From Phycisphaerae bacterium (lineage in GTDB: Bacteria; Planctomycetota; Phycisphaerae; JAAYCJ01): DNA of 44,293 nucleotides. Below the pieces are notes generated by a model that saw only the letters and a list, made by a program, of their open reading frames with translations, ran no database searches and was not told the DNA's origin. The stretch is taken from NCBI GenBank assembly GCA_012729815.1, contig JAAYCJ010000348.1, forward strand, positions 1 through 44,293, in the 5' to 3' direction. The position numbers and the translations under genes are program-made. The stretch's first letter is position 1. Each line of letters starts with the position of its first letter. Positions 30,322 to 39,496 of this stretch are shown here, one piece after another.

Positions 30322-31728
30322 ATGAAAGAAGTTCAACGGACAGTGCGGTCGGACCGGTCGGCCGCGGGGACGTGGCTGATCGCCCTCCTCGCCGCCTCGT
30401 TCGCTCTGCGCCTGGCGTTTGTGGCCACGGCGCCCTCGGCGCTGGCGGGCGACGCGGGCCATTACGACCTGCTGGCCAGGGCGATCCTCGATCGCGGCGA
30501 GTTTCCCAGCGCGTACCGCAGCCCGGGCTATCCGGCCTTTGTGGCGGCGGTGTACGCGGCGGCTGGACGTTCGCCTTCCGCGGTGTACCTGTTGCAGGCG
30601 GTGATTTCAACGGCGGGCGTTTACTTCGTCTATCGTCTGGGTCTGGAACTTCTGGGCCGCGGGCGTTGGCGGGCTGCGCTCGTTGCCGCGGCGTGCATCG
30701 GAGCAAACCCGGAGATTGCCGCGTACTGCGCGATGCTGCTTCGCGAGTCGCTGACGATCAGCCTGACCGCGCTGGCCGCGTGGCTGGCGGTGCGGACGTG
30801 GTTCGGCGCTTCGCGGGCGGCGTGGCCGCTGGGTGTGGCGCTGGCGGCATTGGTCTACGTGCGGGCCGAGGCGTGTCTGCTCGTGCTGCCGCTTCTGGCC
30901 GTCCACGTGCTTCGCCGGCCCCGTGTGAACCTCCGCGCCGGGCTGATCGCGATCGCTTTGCCGTTGATCCTGGCCGGGCCGTGGATGGCCTGCTGCGCGG
31001 CGTTCCGCGGCTATGGCGGCATGCAGACGGCCTTCGATTCGTGCCTGTTCAGCCGGGTCTGGTACCTCTCGCCGCAGGGCCGGGTCGCGCCGGAGCTTCG
31101 GGCGCGGATCGTCGAGGTGGTGGCGGCTTCGAAGCTGAGCGACCAGGAGGTCCGGCGCTACATGATTCCGCCGCGGCTCGTCGAGCAGCTTCCGTATGGC
31201 GACGTCCGGGCCGAGGCGGCGCTGTATCGGCAACTCGGGGCGATCGCGCGGGAGAACGTCGCCGGTCAGCCGGCGGCGTACGCGGCTGACTGCGTCAATC
31301 ACCTGCGGGCGACGCTGGGAGGATACTGGTTGTTCTGGTGGCCGGATTACTGGAACGCGCCGCCGTTCGCCCGGAACATTCGCGACGGCCAGTGGGTCTA
31401 TGTGGCGGTGAAGGTGGGCAATCGAATGGTATGGCCGGCGGTGATGATCGCATTGACCGCGATCGCAACGGCTGGGCTCTGGGTTCGTCGCGACCGGGCC
31501 GCCGGGCCGCTGGCGCTGCTGGTGCTGGGCGCGTTGGCCGCGATCGCGCTGGTGTGCCTTTGCGTCTGCGGCGATCCGCGTTTGCGGTTGGCGTACGATC
31601 CGGTGTTGTACATCGCGGCCGTGGCCGGTTGGCGGATGGCCGCCGCCGCGCGGCCCGTGCAGACGGGTTGGCGGCGCCTGCGGGAGTTGTTGAGCCATCG
31701 TCCGGCGGGAGTCGTGCAGGAGACATGA
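30322..31728 (+). CDS. GT-C family membrane glycosyltransferase (ArnT/PMT-like)
   Basis: A 468-residue polytopic inner-membrane protein with about ten hydrophobic helices. The first periplasmic loop carries the acidic GT-C signature GDAGHYDLLARAILDRGEF. Such enzymes use polyprenyl-phosphate sugars to glycosylate lipids, glycans or proteins on the outer face of the inner membrane. YRSPGYPAFVAAVYA and LLRESLTISL are typical of the PMT_2/ArnT-like family. The start is uncertain: ATG at 30322 is chosen, while TTG at 30280 or GTG at 30295 would overlap the previous gene or its stop. Its stop overlaps the next start (ATGA). Because the operon has exosortase associates, a surface protein is a possible acceptor. 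Confidence 0.82.
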   Translation: MKEVQRTVRSDRSAAGTWLIALLAASFALRLAFVATAPSALAGDAGHYDLLARAILDRGEFPSAYRSPGYPAFVAAVYAAAGRSPSAVYLLQAVISTAGVYFVYRLGLELLGRGRWRAALVAAACIGANPEIAAYCAMLLRESLTISLTALAAWLAVRTWFGASRAAWPLGVALAALVYVRAEACLLVLPLLAVHVLRRPRVNLRAGLIAIALPLILAGPWMACCAAFRGYGGMQTAFDSCLFSRVWYLSPQGRVAPELRARIVEVVAASKLSDQEVRRYMIPPRLVEQLPYGDVRAEAALYRQLGAIARENVAGQPAAYAADCVNHLRATLGGYWLFWWPDYWNAPPFARNIRDGQWVYVAVKVGNRMVWPAVMIALTAIATAGLWVRRDRAAGPLALLVLGALAAIALVCLCVCGDPRLRLAYDPVLYIAAVAGWRMAAAARPVQTGWRRLRELLSHRPAGVVQET

Positions 31729-32525
31729 TCGTCACCGAGCGTCAACATCGCGAGCGAACGCACTTCGACCGGGTCTATCGCCGGGCCGAACGGACGCAAC
31801 ACTTGCGCATCCCGCCGCATGACCTTCGACGGTACGGCCGGTGTGACGACTGGCGGACCTACGGCAAGGAGTGCGCGTTTCACTACCTCAAGCCGCTGGC
31901 CGGCCGCGAGCTGCTGGAGATCGGGTGCGGGACGGGCGTGGATTCGGTGCTGCTGGCGGCCAACGGGGCCCGCGTGTTCGCCTACGACGTGTCGCCCGAG
32001 GCGGTTGAGATCGCCCGCAAGCGGGCGGAGGTCAACGGGCTGGCCGATCGGATCACGTTTGTCGTGGCGTGCGATCTGTCGGCGGCGTTCGCGGGCCGGC
32101 GGTTCGACCGGGTGTTCGGCAACACCGTTTTGCATCACCTGGATTTGACCGGATTCAGCGAGAAGGTGCGCCGCGTCCTGCGGCCCGAGGGCGTGGCGGT
32201 GTTCCGCGAGCCGGTGGTGCTGGACCGGTGGTTGCGGCGGCTGCGGCGGTGCATTCCGTGGTATCCGTCCAATCCGTCGCCGGACGAGCGTCCGTTGGAC
32301 CGGCAGGACGTGGCGGCGCTGTGCCGCGGTTTTGCCGGCGTGGAGCTTCGCCAGTTCGAGTGCCTGTCGCGGATCTGGCCGCTGCTGCGGAGTTCCTGGC
32401 TGATCGATTGCCTTCACCGGTGGGACCGGGAACTGCTCGAGGGGGTTCCGTGGAGCCGCCGGTTCGCTTCGGTGTTGGTCATGCGACTGACCGGTCATTG
32501 CCCTTCTGCGAGAGAGACACCATGA
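31725..32525 (+). CDS. SAM-dependent methyltransferase
   Basis: A 266-residue class I methyltransferase. The SAM-binding motif LLEIGCGTGVDSVLLAANGA lies near residue 63, followed by VFAYDVSPEAVEIA, a motif IV/post region GNTVLHHLD and LRPEGVAVFREP. It resembles methyltransferases that modify sugars or lipid carriers in polysaccharide clusters, but the acceptor cannot be predicted. Its ATG overlaps the stop of the membrane glycosyltransferase, and its stop overlaps the flippase start (both ATGA), so it is translated as part of the operon. Confidence 0.86.
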   Translation: MIVTERQHRERTHFDRVYRRAERTQHLRIPPHDLRRYGRCDDWRTYGKECAFHYLKPLAGRELLEIGCGTGVDSVLLAANGARVFAYDVSPEAVEIARKRAEVNGLADRITFVVACDLSAAFAGRRFDRVFGNTVLHHLDLTGFSEKVRRVLRPEGVAVFREPVVLDRWLRRLRRCIPWYPSNPSPDERPLDRQDVAALCRGFAGVELRQFECLSRIWPLLRSSWLIDCLHRWDRELLEGVPWSRRFASVLVMRLTGHCPSARETP

Positions 32526-34051
32526 GTCGGCTGAACGTCTATGCGCGGAATCTCGGTGCCGTCTGGGTCGGCTACGCGGTCAACCTGGCGGTGATGTTCT
32601 TCATGTCGCCGTTCGTGGTTCACAGCCTGGGCGACGCGGCGTACGGCATCTGGACGCTGATGATTTCGATCACCGGGTATCTGGGCCTGGCGGAGTTGGG
32701 GATGGGGGCGGCGCTGGGCCGGCACATCAACTTCCACCTGGGCCGCGGCGAAGTCGGGAAGGTCAACGGCGTGATCAGCACGGCGCTGGCGTTTTTCGCG
32801 GCGTGCGGCGTTCCGCTGCTGGGGATCGGGCTGCTGTTGACGGTCTCGCTCGGGTCGGTGTTCACGAAGATTCCAGCCGAGTTGCTCGGTCCGGCGCGGT
32901 GGGCGATCCTGATTCTGGTGATCGACCTGTGGCTGTCGTTTTTTCGGGCGTCGTTCGTGCAGGTGCTGACCGCGCACGAGCGGTTCGACATCTCCAACGC
33001 CATTCAGATCGGGTTTATTCTCGCGCGGGCGGTTTTGACGCTGGCGGCTTTGTCCCTTGGCCGCGGGCTGCTGGAGCTGGCGTTGATCGAGGTGGCCTGC
33101 GGCACGGTCGTTCTGGCGGCTACGGCGCTGGCGGCGCGGCGGGTGTTTCCCGCGTTGCGGGTGGGCCGGGCGTGGATTGGCCGCGACCGGTTCCGCGAGC
33201 TGTTCCATTTCGGGTTCTGGTCGTTCGTGGGCAACGTGGCGGGGCGGCTGTTGTACTGGACCGACAGCATCGTCATCGCGCTGCTGCTGGGCCCGGCGGA
33301 CGTGACGGCGTTCGCGATCGCGGCGATGCTGATTTTCTACGCACGGACGATCGTGCACCAGTCGACGGCGGTGCTGGGGCCTCAGGTGATTCAGCACTGC
33401 GCGGCGTCGGACTGGCCGGCCCTCCAGCGGCTGTTCTCGTGGGGGACGACGTTCGCGATGACCCTGGCGATTCCGATTCTGGTGGGCATGATCGCGTTCG
33501 GGCGGCCGTTCCTGGTGTTGTGGATGGGTCCGGCGTACGAGGGCAGCTATCCGGTGCTGGCGATTCTGGCCTGTTCGCAGATCGTGGCGCTGGCCGGGTC
33601 GGTGATCGGGACGTGGGTGTTTTCGGGTTTGAACCGGGTTCGTCTCGGCGCTTCGGTGACGCTGGTGCAGGGGTTGTGCAACCTGGCGTGCTCGGTGGCG
33701 CTGGTGCTGGCGGGTTTGGGCGTGGTGGGAGTCGCGCTGGGGAGTTTGGCCCCGCGGGTGATCTTCTCGCTGCTGTGCATGGGCATGGCGATGCGCTGGA
33801 TCGGATTGGGCATTCCTGAGTTCGTGCGTCGGTTCGCCTCGCGGTGGGTGCTGCTGGCAGGCGGTTTCGCCGTGATCTGCGCGGCGGTCAATCAGCTCCC
33901 GCTGCCGTTCGGGTGGGCGGCGCTGGTTCTGAAGGTCGCATTGTCGGTGCTGATCTACCTGCCGGCGGCGTGGCTGGTGGTTCCCGAGCCGGATCGTCGG
34001 CGGATCTGGCGGACGACGTTTCTGTCGAAGATTCGGAGGGCCGCGGCGTGA
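32522..34051 (+). CDS. Wzx-type polysaccharide flippase
   Basis: A 509-residue polytopic membrane protein with about 12-14 hydrophobic helices, of the polysaccharide biosynthesis/MATE-like (MOP) superfamily. It would flip undecaprenyl-linked repeat units to the periplasm. Characteristic segments are the N-terminal MSRLNVYARNLGAVWVGYAVNLAVMFFMSPFVV, SLGDAAYGIWTLMISITGYLGLAELGMG, a central LLYWTDSIVIALLLGPADVTAFAIA and the closing VLKVALSVLIYL helix. Normal length. The start overlaps the upstream methyltransferase and the stop overlaps the next glycosyltransferase (GTGA). With the export lipoprotein and the Wzz-like protein this points to a Wzy-dependent route, although the polymerase itself is not identified with certainty. 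Confidence 0.92.
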   Translation: MSRLNVYARNLGAVWVGYAVNLAVMFFMSPFVVHSLGDAAYGIWTLMISITGYLGLAELGMGAALGRHINFHLGRGEVGKVNGVISTALAFFAACGVPLLGIGLLLTVSLGSVFTKIPAELLGPARWAILILVIDLWLSFFRASFVQVLTAHERFDISNAIQIGFILARAVLTLAALSLGRGLLELALIEVACGTVVLAATALAARRVFPALRVGRAWIGRDRFRELFHFGFWSFVGNVAGRLLYWTDSIVIALLLGPADVTAFAIAAMLIFYARTIVHQSTAVLGPQVIQHCAASDWPALQRLFSWGTTFAMTLAIPILVGMIAFGRPFLVLWMGPAYEGSYPVLAILACSQIVALAGSVIGTWVFSGLNRVRLGASVTLVQGLCNLACSVALVLAGLGVVGVALGSLAPRVIFSLLCMGMAMRWIGLGIPEFVRRFASRWVLLAGGFAVICAAVNQLPLPFGWAALVLKVALSVLIYLPAAWLVVPEPDRRRIWRTTFLSKIRRAAA

Positions 34052-35265
34052 TCCGCTGCGCCGAACCGCGTGAGGTGGCGATCCAGTGGCAGTCGCGGCG
34101 GTTCTACCCGGACCTTTACGGCGGCTTGGAGGTCCAGGGTTGGGAACTGGCGCGGGTCTGGCGGCAGCTCGGCCGCCACGTGTCGGTCATCACGGAGAAC
34201 TACCCGGACGGTCCGTTCCGGATGGACACGCTGCCGGACGGCATTCCGTGTCTGCGGATCAGCCCGGTGCGTCGGGCGTGGCCGTGGTCGAGTCTGCCGT
34301 GGCTTCGGACCCTGCACTGGGCCCGTTTCCAGCGGCGGTTGGCCCAACCGCACCAGGTGGTGATCGCCTCGTATCCGGAGTGCGTGATCGCCAGCCGGCT
34401 GGCCTGTCCGCGTCGGCCGGTGATCTACAACTGCGTGGCGGTCTCGGCGGCGTTGGCCGCGGCGGGCGTGGTGCCCAGACCGGGCGGACCGCAGCAGGCC
34501 CTCGAACGGCTTGCTCCGGTTCTGGCCGACCGCGTGACCGTGACGAGCCGGATGGTGAAGCGACAGCTTCTGGACCTGGTCAACCTCCCGCCGGGCAAAA
34601 TCCACGTGCTTCCGAACGGAGTCGACTTCGATCGTTCCAGCCGGGCGAGGCCGGACGGCGATCTGCTCGAACTGAGGTCGCGCGGGTTCTTTGTGCCCAT
34701 CTACATCGGCCGGTTGTCCGTCGAGAAAGGGGTGGACCTGGCCCTTCGCGCCGTTGCCCGGATGGCCCACCGCGCCAGAACCCGGTTCATCATCGTCGGC
34801 GAGGGCCCGCACGAGCCCGCACTGCGGCGGCTGGCCCGGCAACTGGATCTGACGCGGAACGTGGTGTTTCTGGGCAAGCTCGACCATCCCGAGGGCCGCC
34901 TTGCCGCCGCGGACGCGCTGGTGCTGCCCTCGCGGTACGAATCCTTCGGCATCGTCTTGCTGGAGGCGATGGCGGCGGGCGTTCCCACCCTCACCTGGCG
35001 GACCGACTATCCACGGGCGCCGGTGGCGTGCTCGGAGATTATCGTTGAAGGCCGCACCGGCCTGTGTGCCGATGCTTTCGATATCGACGACCTGGCCCGG
35101 AAGCTCGATTTCCTGGCCGAGCGGCCCGACCTGCGGCGGCGGTTCGGGCAGGCGGGCCGGGCGCATTGCCGCAACAACTACTCATGGGTGGCCAGGGCCA
35201 CCGGTTTTCTGAATCTCATTCAGACGGGCGAACCGATCAGCCAGACATGTCCGGTCTCTCGCTGA
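34048..35265 (+). CDS. Glycosyltransferase family 4-like protein
   Basis: A 405-residue GT-B glycosyltransferase. The N-terminal acceptor half has RFYPDLYGGLEVQGWELARVWRQLGRHVSVIT. The C-terminal donor half has VLPNGVDFDR, PIYIGRLSVEKGVDLALRA, FIIVGEGPHEPALRRLA and the diagnostic LPSRYESFGIVLLEAMAAGVPTL with its conserved Glu pair. The start is GTG at 34048, overlapping the flippase stop and 9 nt after GGAGGG. Its end overlaps the next methyltransferase by 19 bp. The sugar specificity is unknown. Confidence 0.9.
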   Translation: MIRCAEPREVAIQWQSRRFYPDLYGGLEVQGWELARVWRQLGRHVSVITENYPDGPFRMDTLPDGIPCLRISPVRRAWPWSSLPWLRTLHWARFQRRLAQPHQVVIASYPECVIASRLACPRRPVIYNCVAVSAALAAAGVVPRPGGPQQALERLAPVLADRVTVTSRMVKRQLLDLVNLPPGKIHVLPNGVDFDRSSRARPDGDLLELRSRGFFVPIYIGRLSVEKGVDLALRAVARMAHRARTRFIIVGEGPHEPALRRLARQLDLTRNVVFLGKLDHPEGRLAAADALVLPSRYESFGIVLLEAMAAGVPTLTWRTDYPRAPVACSEIIVEGRTGLCADAFDIDDLARKLDFLAERPDLRRRFGQAGRAHCRNNYSWVARATGFLNLIQTGEPISQTCPVSR

Positions 35266-35963
35266 GACAATTCGTGGTGGATCAGCACTGTGTCCCGTGG
35301 AAGCTGCGCCTCGCGGTCCGGCGGATGGTGCCGTGGCAGTACCGGCGGCGTCTGCTCCACGGCCGGGTGAACCTCAACACGCCGGCGGCGATGGATCAGC
35401 GATATCGCAGCCAGGGGACGGATTTCCGTTCGATGGAGAACCTCTACGGCCGGCTGTTGCCTCTGCTGCCGTCGCAAGGCCGGCTGCTTGACGCCGGCTG
35501 CGGCATCGCGGTGCTGCTGCGAACGATCCGCCAGCGGTATCCGCAACTGGAGCTTCACGGGGTCGATTTCTCGCCGGTGGCGGTCGAACGGACGCGCGAA
35601 TACGGTTTTGCCGCCCAGGTCGCCGTCCTTCCGGACCTCCCGTACGACGACGGGTGCTTCGACGCGGTGACCTGCACCGAAGTCCTTGAGCACCTTGACG
35701 ATCCAGCCGCCGCGGTGCGGTCGTTCGCCCGGGTGCTTCGCGCGGGCGGGTGGCTGATCGTCTCGGCGCCGCAGGACCTGGATCCCGATCATTGCCTGGA
35801 GCACGTCCAGGATTTCGATGAACCGGCATTGCGCGGCTGTCTTTCCCAAACCGGGTTGGACCTGGTCCACCTCGAGTCGGTCGAGCGCGAACCGCACCGC
35901 AAGCCCGGGGTCTCGTGGCTGGCCGTGGCGGTGAAGGTGGGGTCCGATGCGGATCGCCGTTGA
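35247..35963 (+). CDS. SAM-dependent methyltransferase (Methyltransf_11 type)
   Basis: A 238-residue class I methyltransferase with LLDAGCGIAVLLRTI near residue 77, then LHGVDFSPVAVE, LPYDDGCFDAVTCTEVLEHLDD and FARVLRAGGWLIVSAP. The latter two are the UbiE-like motifs IV and V. It is preceded by a basic, Trp-rich N-terminal segment (WKLRLAVRRMVPWQYRRRLL) that could sit at the membrane. It overlaps both neighbours (19 and 17 bp). The likely target is a sugar of the polysaccharide or its carrier lipid; not resolvable from sequence. Confidence 0.85.
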   Translation: MSGLSLRQFVVDQHCVPWKLRLAVRRMVPWQYRRRLLHGRVNLNTPAAMDQRYRSQGTDFRSMENLYGRLLPLLPSQGRLLDAGCGIAVLLRTIRQRYPQLELHGVDFSPVAVERTREYGFAAQVAVLPDLPYDDGCFDAVTCTEVLEHLDDPAAAVRSFARVLRAGGWLIVSAPQDLDPDHCLEHVQDFDEPALRGCLSQTGLDLVHLESVEREPHRKPGVSWLAVAVKVGSDADRR

Positions 35964-37077
35964 CGCCCGAACCGTTTTTACCGCCCATCGGCGCGGGACG
36001 GGCAAGAATCTCGTCGATCTGTACCGTCACATGGCCGTTCTGCGGCCGGCGTGGCGGATTCTGATGTTCCATCAGTACGAGGCGGGCGGGAATCCCTTTG
36101 CGGACCTGCCCAACGTGGAAACCCGCCGGATCGATATCCGGGGCGACCGGCTGAACCTCTGGCAGCAGGTTCGGCTGCCGCTGGCTGCGTGGCGGGCCGG
36201 CGCATCGGTGCTGCACTGCCCAGCCAACACCGCCCCGCGGTTTCCCCTGGTCCCGATGGTGCTGACCCTTCACGATCTGCTGCCGTTCGACCCGGAACTG
36301 GCCACAAAGCAGGACGCCAGGTGGTCCGGCAACATCGCAGCGGCGGCGCGGCGGGCCGCCCGGATCATCGTTCCCAGCCGGTTCACATGCGGCCAAATCG
36401 TCAAGAAGCTGGGCGTTTCGACCGATAATATCACTGTAAACCCGTGGGCGGCCGACAGCGGCTGCCGCCGGGTGACCGATCCGGGCGAGCTTGGGCGGGT
36501 CCGCGCCAAATACGGGCTGGCCGACGAGCGCCGGTACGTCCTGGCCCTCGGATCGTCCGATAAACGGAAGAATACGGTCGGCATCCTCGAGGCCTGGGCC
36601 GTCGTGCCCGACCGTCTCCGCAGCCAAATCTCGCTGCTGGCGGTGGGCATCCCGGACCCGGCTCTCGACGGGTTTGCCCGTCGGGCCCGAGAGCTGGACG
36701 TGGCGTCGAGCGTGGTTCTCGGCGGATTCGCCGACGAGACCGACCTGTCGGCCCTCATCAGCGGCGCCGAGGTGCTCTGCTACCCGTCGCTGGGCGAAGG
36801 GTTCGGACTGCCGGTCCTCGACGGGTTCGCCTGCGAAACGGCGGTGCTGACGAGCAGCGTCAGTTCGCTGCCGGAGGTCGCGGGCGACGCGGCGTGGCTG
36901 GTCGATCCAGCCGACCGGCGGGCGATCGCCGCCGGCTTGGTCCGCCTGTTGGACGACCAGCGGCTGCGAAACGAACTGGTCCAACGGGGACGGGTGCGGG
37001 CGAGCGAATTTACCTGGCGGGCCTGCGCCGAGACGGCCTGCAGGGTCTTTGAACAAGCGGCGAGAGAACGGACCTGA
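35947..37077 (+). CDS. Glycosyltransferase family 4 protein
   Basis: A 376-residue GT-B enzyme with the opening RIAVDARTVFTAHRRGTGKNLVDLYRHM, which matches mannosyltransferase-like GT4 proteins. A central HDLLPFDPEL precedes the donor half: YVLALGSSDKRKN, VVLGGFADETDLSALISGAEVLCYPSLGEGFGLPVLDGFAC with the E-x7-E-like pair, then SSLPEVAGDAAWLVDP. It overlaps the upstream methyltransferase by 17 bp and is followed by the GT9 gene after one base. Sugar unknown, though mannose or a related hexose would be typical for this subgroup. Confidence 0.9.
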   Translation: MRIAVDARTVFTAHRRGTGKNLVDLYRHMAVLRPAWRILMFHQYEAGGNPFADLPNVETRRIDIRGDRLNLWQQVRLPLAAWRAGASVLHCPANTAPRFPLVPMVLTLHDLLPFDPELATKQDARWSGNIAAAARRAARIIVPSRFTCGQIVKKLGVSTDNITVNPWAADSGCRRVTDPGELGRVRAKYGLADERRYVLALGSSDKRKNTVGILEAWAVVPDRLRSQISLLAVGIPDPALDGFARRARELDVASSVVLGGFADETDLSALISGAEVLCYPSLGEGFGLPVLDGFACETAVLTSSVSSLPEVAGDAAWLVDPADRRAIAAGLVRLLDDQRLRNELVQRGRVRASEFTWRACAETACRVFEQAARERT

Positions 37078-37078
37078 G

Positions 37079-38242
37079 ATGACGCTGAACATTGCCCCCG
37101 ATTGCCGGCACTACCTGGGCGACCGGCCCTGCCCGGTCGGCAACTCGTGCCGGTGCCGGCATTATGCCCCGATGGGCTTCCGCGTCCTGATCATCAAGAT
37201 CGGAGCGTTGGGCGACGTGGTGCGGACCGCCGCCCTGCTGCCGACGCTCAAACGGACCTGGCCCGTGTCACACGTGACGTGGCTGACCAGCGAGGCGGGC
37301 GTCCGCATCCTGGCCCGCCACCCGCAAATCGACCGCCTGCTGCCGTTCGACGCGTCCGGGACCGCAGCCGTGCTCGCCCAGTCGTTCGACCTGGTGATCT
37401 CGCTGGACAAGGACGCCGGTCCGGCCGGCCTGTGCCGGCTCGTCCGATCGGCCGACAAGCGCGGCATTACTCTCTCCGAGTGGGGTACGGTCGTTCCCGC
37501 CAATCGCGAGTGCGAGGGCTACTTCGCCCTCGGTCTCGATAACCACGCCAAGTTCGTCCAGAACACCAGGAGCTATCCCCAGTTGATCCACGAGGCGCTG
37601 GGGCTCGAATATCGCGGCGAACCGTACCGCTTGCAGGTCGACCCGTCCTGGGCCGAGCGGGCGGAGCGGATCTTCCAGCGGCGGCCCGGCGCCGACGGTC
37701 CGGTGATCGGACTGAACACCGGGGCCGGACCCAATTTCGCCCGAAAGACGCTCAGCCCGGCCCGGTGGGTCGAGCTGGCCCGCGCGCTGACCGCCCGCGG
37801 GTACGCCCCGGCCCTGCTGGGCGGGCCCGGCGAGATCGAAACCAACGCGTGGATCCTGGAGCAGTTGGGGCCGGAGGTCCTGGACACCGGATGCCGCAAC
37901 CGCGAGGACCTCTTCGCCGCCCTGATCGACCGCTGCGATCTGGTGATCACCGGCGATTCGCTGGGTCTGCACGTGGCCGTCGCCCGCGGCGTGCCGACGG
38001 CGGCGCTGTTCGGGCCGACCTGCCCGCAGGAGATCGAGCTCTACGGCCTGGGCCGCAAGCTCGTCTCGCCGTGCGCGTGCGGGCCGTGCTATCGGCGGGA
38101 GTGCGCCCGCGAGCCCCACTGCATGGACGCGATCCCCCTGGAGACGATACTCGAAGCGGTCGAAACAATCTGCCCGACCGAACGGACGGCGGCCATCCCA
38201 ACCCAACCGGCGCGGCGCGTGACGCCGACCGGCACGTCGTAG
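37079..38242 (+). CDS. GT9 (heptosyltransferase-like) protein with cysteine clusters
   Basis: A 387-residue GT-B transferase of the ADP-heptose:LPS heptosyltransferase family. Core features are VLIIKIGALGDVVRTAALLPTLK near residue 35, IGLNTGAGPNFARKTLSPARWVELA, LLGGPGE and CDLVITGDSLGLHVAVARGVPTAALFGPTCPQEIELYG. There is an extra N-terminal segment with Cys9, Cys18, Cys24 and Cys26, and a C-terminal CACGPCYRRECAREPHC cluster. These spacings suggest a metal-binding site, a variation also seen in some GT9 proteins. The acceptor is unknown; a heptose or other sugar of the surface glycan is likely. ATG at 37079 lies one base after the previous stop; an alternative at 37049 is possible. Confidence 0.88.
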   Translation: MTLNIAPDCRHYLGDRPCPVGNSCRCRHYAPMGFRVLIIKIGALGDVVRTAALLPTLKRTWPVSHVTWLTSEAGVRILARHPQIDRLLPFDASGTAAVLAQSFDLVISLDKDAGPAGLCRLVRSADKRGITLSEWGTVVPANRECEGYFALGLDNHAKFVQNTRSYPQLIHEALGLEYRGEPYRLQVDPSWAERAERIFQRRPGADGPVIGLNTGAGPNFARKTLSPARWVELARALTARGYAPALLGGPGEIETNAWILEQLGPEVLDTGCRNREDLFAALIDRCDLVITGDSLGLHVAVARGVPTAALFGPTCPQEIELYGLGRKLVSPCACGPCYRRECAREPHCMDAIPLETILEAVETICPTERTAAIPTQPARRVTPTGTS

Positions 38243-38287
38243 ACGGGCACGCCGTCGGACCGTCGGCGGAAAGGCAGCAACAGACCG

Positions 38288-39496
38288 ATGAAATGGTTGT
38301 TCGTGACAAGCCGATTTCCCTGGCCCCTGGTGCACGGGCGGTCCGTCACGCTCTACCACACCATCCGCACCCTCGCCCGCGCCGGCGACCGGACCGCCCT
38401 GCTGTGCTATCAGGGCGAGCCCGAAGCCGTCGAGGCCTACCGGCGGTGCGGCGTCGAGGTGCTCGAGGGACCGATCGGCGTTCCGCCGACCAAAGGGCCC
38501 TCGCACCCGCGGCTGGCTCCGTTCGTTCACGACGCGGAACTGGCGGTTCGCGTGGCGGCCCGCGCCGGCGGGTTCGACACCCTCGTGCTGATGGGCGCCG
38601 AAGGCCTGCAGTACGCCCCGCAGGCCCGTCCGGCCGCCTGTGTGGTCGCCTTCCTGGTCGATGATCCGATGCTCGAGGTGGGCCGGCGACTGACCCGCCA
38701 GGGCCATCCGCTCGCCTGGCTTCGCGACGCAAAGTTCCTCGTCGGCCAGCGGATCTACGAAAACGCCTTCGTCCGCCAGATCGATCTGGCGGCGTTCGTC
38801 AGCCGCCAGGACGTCCAGAGCTTCGCCCGCCGCCATCCGCAAACGGCGGTGGCGTTCGTGCCCAACGGGGTCGATCTCGACCATTTCGCCCCTCCGGTGT
38901 CGCGGCCGGCGGCCGGCGGGCCGACCGTCGTGTTCATGGGCAACCTGGAGCATCCGCCCAACGACGACGCCGCGAGGTTCCTGATCCGGCGGATCGCCCC
39001 GCGAATCTGGGCCCGACGGCCCCAGACCCTGGTGGCGATCGTCGGCTGCGCCCCTTCCCCCAAACTGCGGCGGTTGGCCGGGCCGCGGATCGACATCACC
39101 GGTTTTCTGGACGACCCGCGCCCGCGGCTTTGGGACGCCGCCGTGGCGATGGCGCCGATGCGGATCGGCACGGGCATCAAAAATAAACTGCTGGAGGCGT
39201 GGGCGGCCCGGACGGCGGTGGTGGCCACGCCGCTGGCCTGCCAGGGCATTCCCGCCCGTCCGGAGGCGAACCTGCTGGTGGGATGCACCGCCGATCAACT
39301 GGCCGGCCAGGCCCTGCGGCTTCTGGATGACGCCGCCCTGCAGGGGCGGATCGCGGAAGCCGGCCGGCGGACCGTCGAGCAGGAGATGGCCTGGCCGCAA
39401 ACGGTGGCCCTGCTCCGCCGGGCCGTGCTCGACGTCCGATCCGCACCGTCCATGGGCCCAGACGTTCAATGGCTGTGCCCGGAGGGTCCGCGATGA
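38288..39496 (+). CDS. Glycosyltransferase, exosortase-associated type (family 1/4)
   Basis: A 402-residue GT-B protein similar in plan to the 29084 gene. The N-terminus KWLFVTSRFPWPLVHGRSVTLYHTIRTLAR is followed by a donor half with VAFVPNGVDLDHF, VVFMGNLEHPPNDDAARFLI and MAPMRIGTGIKNKLLEAWAARTAVVATPLACQGI. The latter is the hallmark of TIGR03087-like and related EPS glycosyltransferases. A 45-bp gap with an AAAGG Shine-Dalgarno separates it from the GT9 gene, one of the few gaps in the operon. Its stop overlaps the ligase start (ATGA). The sugar is unknown. Confidence 0.87.
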   Translation: MKWLFVTSRFPWPLVHGRSVTLYHTIRTLARAGDRTALLCYQGEPEAVEAYRRCGVEVLEGPIGVPPTKGPSHPRLAPFVHDAELAVRVAARAGGFDTLVLMGAEGLQYAPQARPAACVVAFLVDDPMLEVGRRLTRQGHPLAWLRDAKFLVGQRIYENAFVRQIDLAAFVSRQDVQSFARRHPQTAVAFVPNGVDLDHFAPPVSRPAAGGPTVVFMGNLEHPPNDDAARFLIRRIAPRIWARRPQTLVAIVGCAPSPKLRRLAGPRIDITGFLDDPRPRLWDAAVAMAPMRIGTGIKNKLLEAWAARTAVVATPLACQGIPARPEANLLVGCTADQLAGQALRLLDDAALQGRIAEAGRRTVEQEMAWPQTVALLRRAVLDVRSAPSMGPDVQWLCPEGPR

